From: Deferribacteraceae bacterium
GTDB lineage: Bacteria > Chrysiogenota > Deferribacteres > Deferribacterales > JAISNW01
Assembly (NCBI GenBank): GCA_031285415.1
Contig: JAITWF010000081.1
Location: forward strand, 1-5,935
Direction: 5' to 3'
DNA: 5,935 nt
Within the stretch, counting starts at the first letter, position 1; each line of letters opens with the position of its first letter. Made by a program: the position numbers and the translations under genes. Shown here in pieces: positions 1 to 5,509 of the stretch. The notes beneath the pieces were generated by a model, which saw only the letters and a list, made by a program, of their open reading frames with translations, was not told the origin of the DNA and ran no database searches.

Positions 1-1
1 G

Positions 2-136
2 GAATCATTCCTTAATCCACCTGTAAAGAAGGGAAAAAAACTAGGTAACGGCGCATGTTCAGTGTGCGGAGGCCCTGTTGAGTATATCGAGGGGTGCAGC
101 ACATGCATGTCTTGCGGCCACTCTAAGTGTAGCTAA
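2..136 (+). CDS. nrdJ: C-terminal end of adenosylcobalamin-dependent (class II) ribonucleotide reductase, 5' truncated by window
   Basis: Only the last 44 residues are present, read in the frame that ends at TAA 134-136. They contain a Cys-rich tail: CSVC at fragment residues 19-22, then after a short strand (GGPVEYIEG) C32-x2-C35-x2-C38, and finally GHSKCS, with C43 next to the terminus. This spacing (CxxC, about 10 residues, CxxCxxCG-x-SKC) is the C-terminal signature of class II, B12-dependent ribonucleotide reductases, which make deoxyribonucleotides in the cytoplasm without needing oxygen. In that family the terminal cysteines help re-reduce the active-site disulfide. A basic, Pro/Lys-rich linker (residues 6-14) precedes the Cys module, as is usual. 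Nothing of the catalytic barrel is visible, so the identification rests on the tail alone. Another zinc-ribbon protein is a less likely alternative. Confidence 0.8.
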   Translation, partial: ESFLNPPVKKGKKLGNGACSVCGGPVEYIEGCSTCMSCGHSKCS

Positions 137-152
137 TCCTTATGGGTTTCTA

Positions 153-782
153 ATGTACTCTATATTTGTACCATCGGAGAGGGAGGCGGAGGCTATCTTT
201 GAATCGGATAGCTTCACCACCCAAGATGGCTTCAAAGGGCTTTATTATAAAGATCAGTTCGTAACTGTCACAGGGGTAGGCAAGGTAAACGCCGCCATAA
301 CGCTGGCGAGATATCTTAGCTCTCACCCCTCCTCTACCCCACTCCTTATCGGCATAGCTGGCGCATATAAAGGCACAATCGATGTAGGCACCGTGTGCGC
401 AATAGATTACGACCACTTCGTCGATGAGGCACTATACACGCAAAATCCTCCTAAGATCACAGGCACACACGAGATCGGCTTTCCAATATGTCCAGAAAAC
501 AGGATTAAATTAGCCTTACCATCTATTGAATTGCCTATATATAGCGCAAATACGGTATCTATGCTATCTAGTACAGATGAGTTAGCGGAGCTTTATCATA
601 AAAAAACTGGTGCCGCCGTGGAATCGATGGAGGGGGCGGCGTTCGCCCTTGCCGCTGCAAACTTTAACGTACAGGTGGCGCAGATCAGAGCGATCTCAAA
701 CTACTGCGGCGAGCGCAGTGCACAGCAGTGGAATATCAAAAAAGCGATAAGGGCGATACAGGATATCCTTAGAATATTATAA
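153..782 (+). CDS. mqnB: Futalosine hydrolase (menaquinone biosynthesis)
   Basis: A 209-residue protein of the purine nucleoside phosphorylase/MTA-SAH nucleosidase fold. By family knowledge it cleaves futalosine to hypoxanthine and dehypoxanthinyl futalosine in the cytoplasm, a step of the futalosine route to menaquinone. Visible motifs are GVGKVNAA (41-48), GIAGAY (67-72), the purine/ribose-binding VESMEGAAFA (156-165) and RAISNYCGER (179-188). MTA/SAH nucleosidases carry ISD with a catalytic Asp at the last motif. Here it is ISN (N183), followed by QQWNIKKAI, which is typical of MqnB and argues against MTA/SAH nucleosidase. The ATG at 153 was chosen because MYSIFVPSEREAEAIF is the normal first strand of the fold. 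The frame stays open upstream to a TTG at 78, but that stretch overlaps the reductase tail and reads as nonsense. No good ribosome binding site precedes 153. The start lies 16 bp after the upstream stop, so translation may depend on coupling to it. Confidence 0.87.
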   Translation: MYSIFVPSEREAEAIFESDSFTTQDGFKGLYYKDQFVTVTGVGKVNAAITLARYLSSHPSSTPLLIGIAGAYKGTIDVGTVCAIDYDHFVDEALYTQNPPKITGTHEIGFPICPENRIKLALPSIELPIYSANTVSMLSSTDELAELYHKKTGAAVESMEGAAFALAAANFNVQVAQIRAISNYCGERSAQQWNIKKAIRAIQDILRIL

Positions 783-810
783 TTCCCCTCCGCTGGCGAA
801 GGGGAATTTT
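781..810 (+). terminator. Rho-independent terminator-like hairpin after mqnB
   Basis: AATTCCCCT (781-789) pairs perfectly with AGGGGAATT (800-808), a 9-bp stem with a 10-nt loop. The loop can close two further CG pairs (791-792 with 797-798). The 3' arm runs into TTTT (807-810). The stem begins inside the mqnB stop codon (780-782), so there is no spacer between gene and terminator. The U-tract is short, so termination may be partial, letting the next gene be read from the same transcript. Confidence 0.7.
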
Positions 811-818
811 GGGAGGGG
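811..818 (+). promoter_or_regulatory. Strong ribosome binding site of the carbonic anhydrase-like gene, complementary to the terminator's left arm
   Basis: GGGAGGGG lies 6 nt (counted from GGAGG 812-816) before ATG 823 and decides that start over the internal ATG at 832, which would be about 15 nt away. Bases 812-818 (GGAGGGG) are the exact reverse complement of CCCCTCC at 785-791. That C-rich segment is also the left arm of the upstream hairpin, so the ribosome site and the terminator stem compete for the same bases. Confidence 0.75.
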
Positions 819-822
819 TCTA

Positions 823-1344
823 ATGCAAACCATGTTAAAACGACTTGAAAAGGGTGTCACAGCTGGCAAAGATCTATTTATTGCCGAAGGTGCTGTTGTG
901 TTAGGTGAGGTATACCTAGGCGACGATGTGAGCATATGGTACAACGCCGTAATCAGAGGCGATGTTGATACAATCCATATCGGCAACTACTCAAATGTGC
1001 AAGATGGCAGTGTTATACACGTTACAAAGGATAAATATCCCACAAAGATAGGGGAATTTGTCACCATCGGGCATGGCGTTATCTTGCACGGCTGCGAAAT
1101 TGGCGATACGGTACTCGTCGGGATCGGTGCTATCATATTAGATAACGCAAAGATCGGCAGCGGATCTATCGTCGCCGCAGGCTCCGTAGTGCCACCCAAC
1201 AAAGTATTTCCAGAGAGATCTATGATAATGGGGAATCCTGCCAAAGTGACACGCCAACTGACCGACGATGACGTGAAAGGGATCAGAGATAACGCCCTTC
1301 ACTATGTGGAGTACAAGAAGATCTACATGAGTAGCGGAAATTAG
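823..1344 (+). CDS. Gamma-class carbonic anhydrase-like hexapeptide-repeat protein
   Basis: A 173-residue left-handed beta-helix protein of the gamma-carbonic anhydrase/YrdA/CaiE family. Hexapeptide repeats run from about residue 18 to 125, followed by a C-terminal helix (about 147-168). The three histidines that bind the metal in this family are present: H66 (SVIHV), H84 and H89 (IGHGVILHGC). The supporting R45 and D47 (VIRGDVD) and Q60-D61 are also there. The likely reaction is CO2/bicarbonate interconversion in the cytoplasm as a trimer. Many family members of this length lack the acidic loop of the archaeal enzyme Cam and show weak or no measured activity, so 'like' is kept. The length is normal and GNPAK (137-141) is the usual end of the helix domain. 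The start is fixed by the strong site at 811-818. It lies directly behind the mqnB terminator and may be transcribed by read-through; I see no convincing separate promoter. Confidence 0.85.
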   Translation: MQTMLKRLEKGVTAGKDLFIAEGAVVLGEVYLGDDVSIWYNAVIRGDVDTIHIGNYSNVQDGSVIHVTKDKYPTKIGEFVTIGHGVILHGCEIGDTVLVGIGAIILDNAKIGSGSIVAAGSVVPPNKVFPERSMIMGNPAKVTRQLTDDDVKGIRDNALHYVEYKKIYMSSGN

Positions 1345-1345
1345 C

Positions 1346-1375
1346 TTGCACTTTCCATGGATCTCAATGTATTAT
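1346..1375 (+). promoter_or_regulatory. Candidate sigma-70-type promoter for the diguanylate cyclase gene
   Basis: In the 50-bp gap after the carbonic anhydrase-like gene, TATTAT (1370-1375, five of six matches to TATAAT) follows TTGCAC (1346-1351) with an 18-bp spacer. The predicted RNA start, near 1382, falls at the ribosome binding site, giving a leader of only about 13 nt. No terminator-like hairpin separates the two genes, so co-transcription is also possible. Confidence 0.35.
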
Positions 1376-1394
1376 GATCCTAAGGTGACGATAT

Positions 1395-2480
1395 ATGCCG
1401 TGTAGAGAAGAGTTGAGAGAACTTGAGCATAAAGTTGAAATGCTACAAACCGTTAACAACATTGCTCTCCTAATGTTACAATCCCATGCCGATATAATAG
1501 ATGAAAATATTCAAGAATCTCTGCACCTGTTGGCAGAGCTTGTGGATGTCGATCGTGTTTATATATGGAAGAATTACTACAGAGATGGAATCCACTACTG
1601 CGCCCAGCGGTACGAATGGTCAAACGGCGTAGAGTCGCAGTGGAACTACCGATTGGCGACCGAAGCATCGTATAACGATGTCGCACCTAGATGGGAACAG
1701 CTACTGTCTCAGGGGTACTGTATCAACGATATCGTCCGCTGTATGCCTGAAAGCGAACAAGCGGCACTGACGCCACAGGGAATCTTATCGATCTTGGTCG
1801 TTCCTATCTTTCTACAACACCACTTCTGGGGCTTTCTAGGCTTCGATGATTGCCGCAACGAGCAGTTCTTCCCTGAAAGTGACGAGATTATCCTGCGCTC
1901 TGCAAGCGAGATGATCGCAGGCGCACTCTCTCGTGTAGAGCTAGAGATGAAGGCTGGCAAACTCTTTTACGATTCATTAACAGGCATATATAATAGGCGT
2001 TTCTTCGATGAAAATATGCCCAAACTTCATAAGGCACTCACTCGTTCAAAAACACCGCTGACACTTATGATGATCGATATCGATAATTTCAAGCGATATA
2101 ACGATATCTACGGCCACGTCGAGGGGGATAGCTGCCTGAAAGAGGTTGCGGAGGCTCTGCGAAGCTGTGTAACACGGACGGACGATTTTGTTGCACGCTA
2201 CGGCGGCGAGGAGTTTGTCGCTATTATGCCAAACACCGACGAAGCTGGCGCACTGACTGTTGCACAACGCATGCTCGAAAAGGTGCGAGAGCTGGATGTG
2301 CGACATATGGGGAACCCCCCTGCAAACATCGTTACAGTCTCGATCGGTATCACCACTGGCATGGTAGAGTATACGCATAGCGAAACCGAATTTGTAATGA
2401 AAGCAGACGAGATGTTGTACGAATCAAAACGAAACGGTCGCAACCAGTATACATTCGGAAGTTTAAATCAAGCCAATTAA
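1395..2480 (+). CDS. Soluble GAF-GGDEF diguanylate cyclase
   Basis: A 361-residue cytoplasmic sensor enzyme that by family makes cyclic di-GMP from two GTP. Residues 1-20 form a short charged, coiled-coil-like helix. About 21-178 resemble a GAF sensor domain, including the stretch VDRVYIWKN (52-60) and the later strands ILVVPIF and GFLGFDD (about 133-152). Helix 176-190 links to the catalytic domain, which opens with DSLTGIYNRRFF (193-204). Metal and substrate residues are intact: D228 and D230 in MIDIDNFKRYND, and GGEEF at 270-274. RTDD at 261-264 is an RxxD inhibitory site at the correct distance, so product feedback is expected. There is no transmembrane segment, receiver or EAL domain. 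ATG 1395 is supported by AAGGTGA (1382-1388) 6 nt upstream. The GAF ligand cannot be told from sequence. Confidence 0.9.
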   Translation: MPCREELRELEHKVEMLQTVNNIALLMLQSHADIIDENIQESLHLLAELVDVDRVYIWKNYYRDGIHYCAQRYEWSNGVESQWNYRLATEASYNDVAPRWEQLLSQGYCINDIVRCMPESEQAALTPQGILSILVVPIFLQHHFWGFLGFDDCRNEQFFPESDEIILRSASEMIAGALSRVELEMKAGKLFYDSLTGIYNRRFFDENMPKLHKALTRSKTPLTLMMIDIDNFKRYNDIYGHVEGDSCLKEVAEALRSCVTRTDDFVARYGGEEFVAIMPNTDEAGALTVAQRMLEKVRELDVRHMGNPPANIVTVSIGITTGMVEYTHSETEFVMKADEMLYESKRNGRNQYTFGSLNQAN

Positions 2481-2484
2481 TATC

Positions 2485-2513
2485 TTGACAATTATAACGA
2501 AAGTAAGTATCAA
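2485..2513 (+). promoter_or_regulatory. Sigma-70-type promoter of tRNA-Leu
   Basis: A perfect TTGACA (2485-2490) is followed after 17 bp by TATCAA (2508-2513, four of six matches to TATAAT). The predicted start is near 2520, about 10 nt before the mature tRNA. The -35 box begins 5 nt after the diguanylate cyclase stop codon, and no terminator lies between, so read-through from the cyclase is also possible. Confidence 0.55.
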
Positions 2514-2529
2514 TATAACTCCTATTTGA

Positions 2530-2612
2530 GCCGGAGTGGCGGAATGGTAGACGCAGTGGATTCAAAATCCACCGCTAGCGATGGTGTGGGGGTTCGAGTC
2601 CCCCCTCCGGCA
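2530..2612 (+). tRNA. tRNA-Leu (anticodon CAA)
   Basis: A complete class II (long variable arm) tRNA. The acceptor stem GCCGGAG (2530-2536) pairs perfectly with CTCCGGC (2605-2611), and the discriminator is A2612. The D stem is GCG/CGC (2539-2541 with 2552-2554). The anticodon stem GTGGA/TCCAC (2556-2560 with 2568-2572) encloses the loop TTCAAAA, with anticodon CAA at 2563-2565, reading UUG. A 15-nt variable arm spans 2573-2587. The T arm is GGGGG/CCCCC around TTCGAGT (2588-2604). The A discriminator and long variable arm fit leucine. The 3' CCA is not encoded (2613-2614 are GA), so it must be added by the nucleotidyltransferase. Confidence 0.97.
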
Positions 2613-2623
2613 GAATCAACATT

Positions 2624-2647
2624 AAAGCCCCTTTTCGGGGCTTTTTT
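2624..2647 (+). terminator. Rho-independent terminator after tRNA-Leu
   Basis: AAAGCCCC (2624-2631) pairs with GGGGCTTT (2637-2644) around the 5-nt loop TTTTC, and the run of six T at 2642-2647 follows the G/C core. This is a textbook intrinsic terminator 11 nt after the tRNA discriminator base. It should end the tRNA transcript and insulate the uptake operon that follows. Confidence 0.93.
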
Positions 2648-2672
2648 CATTTTTACAACTTTCACCCCTTGC

Positions 2673-2685
2673 ATAAATCGTTTAT
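2673..2685. promoter_or_regulatory. Short dyad in the uptake operon's upstream region (possible operator)
   Basis: ATAAA (2673-2677), TCG, TTTAT (2681-2685) is a perfect 5-3-5 inverted repeat. It sits 35-47 bp before the receptor start, in the only non-coding stretch from which the operon could be transcribed (2648-2719). I see no confident -35/-10 pair there; TTGCAT at 2669-2674 is the best -35-like element. The dyad does not resemble the 19-bp Fur consensus. An operator role is a guess from position, and AT-rich dyads this short are common by chance. Confidence 0.2.
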
Positions 2686-2719
2686 TTATTGTACCTGTTG
2701 ACAGAGAGGGAGAGCGTTT

Positions 2720-4711
2720 ATGATCAGGTCTATCTTATATTTGCTTGTGGGGTTACTGTTTGCAGGGGTTGCGTTTGCTCAAGGTGAACTCTCCGAGGGG
2801 ACACGCTCCGCATACACCCTTCCAGATACCACCATATATGGCGTACCAGATCAGCCGCCAGCGGTGCCGACTGTCACAAAATATGGCACATCGTTCAACG
2901 CCGTTACAGAGGAGCAGATCGAGCGGCAGGGTGCGCTTGATTTCTACGACGCCCTCAAAACCGTCCCCGGCGTCACCTTTCAGAAGAAAAATATAATCGG
3001 TGGGCAGAGCGGCGCAAGCCTATTCATACGTGGACGTGGTGCCAGCCACCCAAGCCCTGATCTAAATATATACTTCGACGATGTGCCTCGCTCTGGCGTT
3101 CTATACGGACAGGCACTTGCAGACGGTATCCCAGTGTACGCCCTTGGCGGTATGGAGATCTATAAATATCCGCAGCCCTCTCGATTTGGCTCTGGCTATG
3201 GAATGCTCAACTTTATCCCTAAATATATGGTAAACGATGGGCATGAGATAAAGTTTGGTCTATCAGGCGGAAGCTACGGTACTATCGCAGAGAATCTAGG
3301 ATTAGGCTATAAACAGGGCAAATTTGATATCTACCTAGCCCAAAGCTATATCACCACCGATGGTCACGTCGACAACTCCGCCGCAGATCAGCAGAGCTAC
3401 TACGGAAATATCGGCTACGCTATCAACAATCATTGGTCTGTGCGCCTCTTAGCAAACTACGTATCCGCCGAGACGGAGGCACCAGACCTCCCCTCCACTG
3501 GCGCAAGACCCTCTACAGGATATCGATTCGATACGGAGACCACCCTCACCTCACTAACAGTCGCAAACAGCTACGCAGACGCAACTGGATATATAAAGGC
3601 GTACTACAACGATACAGAGTTTGATATATTTGGTGATAAAGATGGCGTTGAAGACTCAAAGCAGTCGAATAACCTCTACGGATTGCGTGCTAGAGAGACG
3701 TTCAGCGTATGGGCTGGCAACGAGTTCATTGCAGGGGTAGATTACGATATGATAAACCTTAAAAATGAGGCCGACAACCACGCAACAGGCGTTTATAGAG
3801 AGTGGAACTTCCCCAATCAGACGATAATCGCCCCATATCTAGCCATTAGCCAACTTTTTGGCAGTGAGAGCGGCTTTCATCTCACACCATCTCTAGGCAT
3901 GCGTCAATATTTTCACGACCTATTCGACGATAAAACCTCCACACAGGCTGGCGTCGTTTTGGGATATAAGAGAACGAATCTTAGCCTCAATTATGCACAG
4001 GGGGTGAACTATCCATCGCCTGTGATCTTGCAGGGGGCGTTGCTAAATCAATCGCTACCATCCACTATCGACGCTGAAAGTATCGAGCCAGAGGAGGTAG
4101 ACCACTATGAGATCGCCCTTACTCACGATATGGATTACGCCACATTCAACGCCGCATACTTCTTCGACGATGGCAAGAATAGAACTAGAGCGTATCTAGG
4201 TGGAGCAATGCCTACATCGTTCAACACCTCTGCAACGTACGAGGTAAACGGCGTAGAGCTTAGCGCAAATATATACCCTATCGACAGTGCCGAGCTTTAC
4301 GCTGGATTGACGTGGCTGAATGCAGAGGCGACTGGCGATGATGGTATCACACGAGATAATATGCCGTATATCCCCGAGTTTGCCTTTGCCGCAGGGTTCA
4401 AGTGGAACTTTATAGATAGCCTCACCCTTTCAGGCGATTACGAATATCAGCATAACGTATACGCTGGCACCTCTACTCGTCCAAATGTAAACTTTGCAGA
4501 GCTGACAGATAGAGATAAACTGCCCGAGTTGAGCGTGCTGAATCTGCGCCTAGAGTACGCCTTCTCATATAAGATCTTGCAGGCTGGCAAGGTGTACTTA
4601 GCGGTGGATAACGTGCTAGACCGAGAGTACGCCTATGCTAAAGATGACAACGGCGCAAACTACTATATGCCTGGCAGAACGTTTACCGCTGGCATGAGTG
4701 TTACATTCTGA
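2720..4711 (+). CDS. TonB-dependent outer-membrane receptor of a metal-type uptake operon
   Basis: A 663-residue precursor. Residues 1-20 are a Sec signal peptide ending AFA, with cleavage before Q21. A TonB-box-like segment LPDTTIYG (34-41) precedes the plug domain (about 46-165), which shows EEQIERQGALDFYDALKTVPGV, IRGRG (103-107), YFDDVPRS and GGMEIYKYPQPSRFG. The rest is a 22-strand-type beta-barrel with alternating aromatic residues. It ends with the usual DNVLDREYAY (about 627-636) and a C-terminal FTAGMSVTF whose last residue is Phe, the assembly signal for outer-membrane proteins. It imports a scarce ligand using TonB/ExbBD energy. Loops contain scattered His but no His-rich cluster like that of the zinc receptor ZnuD, so the ligand is open: metal, metal chelate or siderophore. 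GAGGGAG (2706-2712) supports ATG 2720. The stop overlaps the next start (TGATG), so the binding protein is its translational partner. Confidence 0.9.
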   Translation: MIRSILYLLVGLLFAGVAFAQGELSEGTRSAYTLPDTTIYGVPDQPPAVPTVTKYGTSFNAVTEEQIERQGALDFYDALKTVPGVTFQKKNIIGGQSGASLFIRGRGASHPSPDLNIYFDDVPRSGVLYGQALADGIPVYALGGMEIYKYPQPSRFGSGYGMLNFIPKYMVNDGHEIKFGLSGGSYGTIAENLGLGYKQGKFDIYLAQSYITTDGHVDNSAADQQSYYGNIGYAINNHWSVRLLANYVSAETEAPDLPSTGARPSTGYRFDTETTLTSLTVANSYADATGYIKAYYNDTEFDIFGDKDGVEDSKQSNNLYGLRARETFSVWAGNEFIAGVDYDMINLKNEADNHATGVYREWNFPNQTIIAPYLAISQLFGSESGFHLTPSLGMRQYFHDLFDDKTSTQAGVVLGYKRTNLSLNYAQGVNYPSPVILQGALLNQSLPSTIDAESIEPEEVDHYEIALTHDMDYATFNAAYFFDDGKNRTRAYLGGAMPTSFNTSATYEVNGVELSANIYPIDSAELYAGLTWLNAEATGDDGITRDNMPYIPEFAFAAGFKWNFIDSLTLSGDYEYQHNVYAGTSTRPNVNFAELTDRDKLPELSVLNLRLEYAFSYKILQAGKVYLAVDNVLDREYAYAKDDNGANYYMPGRTFTAGMSVTF

Positions 4712-5508
4712 TGATAAAGACTATAGTTGCCCTCCTACTACTAACAGTTACCGTAGAGGCTAGTGAGATAAGGGTGATCGCAGGGACGTCACTAATCGAG
4801 GATATCGTTGCCGATCTCACCGATAAAGGGGCGGAGATCGTTACTATAATAGCAGGTTCCTCCTGCCCCGGGCACGAGGGGAATAAAACGACCGACTTCG
4901 TATTTGCAGCGAAGGCGGATCTGCTGATAATCCACACCTCTCAACAGAAGATGTCGCAGGTGACAGGGCTTGTGAAGGCGGTCGACAGTAAAAGGCTGAA
5001 AGTTAAGGTGATAAGCCCTGGGGGCAGCTGGCTGATCCCCGACGTGCAGATTCGTGCTACAAAAGATATACAGATGGTGCTATCGGAGGCGTTCCCCGAT
5101 CAGGCAGATCTATTCAAAGAGCGTGCCAATAGGCGAATCGCTAAAGTGCAATCAGCAGGTGCTGACGCAAAGAAACGGCTTATGAATGCTAATGGAGAGG
5201 TTGCCTCCTCTTCGATACTGCGTGAATTTGTGCTGTGGGCTGGCTTTGCCGTGGTGGAATCGTTCGGCAGAGCGGAGGATCTCACCCCTAGAGAGATCGC
5301 CCAATCGATCGAGCGCCTGAGGGGGAAACCGCTCGCAGGGGTGGTGGACAACTATCAGAGCGGCGCAGATGTGGGGCTTCCCCTCTCTTTAGAGCTAAAG
5401 GTGCCGCACGTCGTGCTGTCAAGCTATCCTGGCTTTAACGATGAAACGCTAGACTATTTCACCCTTTTAAACTACAATGTGAGGCAATTAGAAACGTTGG
5501 TGAAATAG
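4711..5508 (+). CDS. Periplasmic metal-type ABC transporter binding protein (TroA/ZnuA superfamily) with an atypical ligand site
   Basis: A 265-residue precursor with a short signal peptide (MIKTIVALLLLTVTVEA, cleavage near 17-18). The mature part follows the cluster A-I (TroA/ZnuA/PsaA) pattern: first strand IRVIAGTSLIEDIVADL, then SSCPGHEGNKTTDFVFAAKADLLI-type text (about 50-73), a GSWLIPD stretch (105-111), a long backbone helix (about 112-158) and a second lobe ending YFTLLNYNVRQLETL. H55 matches the family's first metal ligand. The second His of the usual HxWL motif is replaced by G105 (GSWL). The third ligand position, before the REFVLWAGF helix, reads Ser (about S167). The fourth Asp near VVLSSYPGF (234-242) is absent. 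C52, H75 and H233 are other candidate ligands. It should deliver the receptor's cargo to the ABC pump. The start overlaps the receptor stop by one base and lacks its own ribosome site. Family call is firm; substrate unknown. Confidence 0.82.
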   Translation: MIKTIVALLLLTVTVEASEIRVIAGTSLIEDIVADLTDKGAEIVTIIAGSSCPGHEGNKTTDFVFAAKADLLIIHTSQQKMSQVTGLVKAVDSKRLKVKVISPGGSWLIPDVQIRATKDIQMVLSEAFPDQADLFKERANRRIAKVQSAGADAKKRLMNANGEVASSSILREFVLWAGFAVVESFGRAEDLTPREIAQSIERLRGKPLAGVVDNYQSGADVGLPLSLELKVPHVVLSSYPGFNDETLDYFTLLNYNVRQLETLVK

Positions 5509-5509
5509 C

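Noticed and set aside
78..152. N-terminal extension of mqnB from the TTG at 78 (25 more residues).
   Set aside because: It overlaps the reductase tail in another frame, resembles no MqnB sequence, and the conserved first strand begins at the ATG at 153.
2069..2111. Cluster of CGATA/GATATC-like repeats.
   Set aside because: They encode the conserved MIDIDNFKRYNDIY active-site region, whose Asp, Ile and Tyr codons create the repetition.
2046..2378. A 110-codon minus-strand open frame inside the diguanylate cyclase gene.
   Set aside because: It lies entirely opposite a well-recognised GGDEF domain, with no ribosome site or protein features; a shadow frame.
2698..2703. Perfect TTGACA just before the receptor gene as a -35 box.
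   Set aside because: Its -10 element would fall inside the coding region and nothing suitable is there; it overlaps the approach to the ribosome site.
2526..2723. A 65-codon open frame on the plus strand across the tRNA and its terminator.
   Set aside because: It is a by-product of the tRNA-Leu and terminator sequence, with no ribosome site and no protein-like composition.
4711..5508. Naming the binding protein ZnuA.
   Set aside because: Only one of the four usual metal ligands appears in place and there is no His-rich loop, so a zinc-specific name is not justified.
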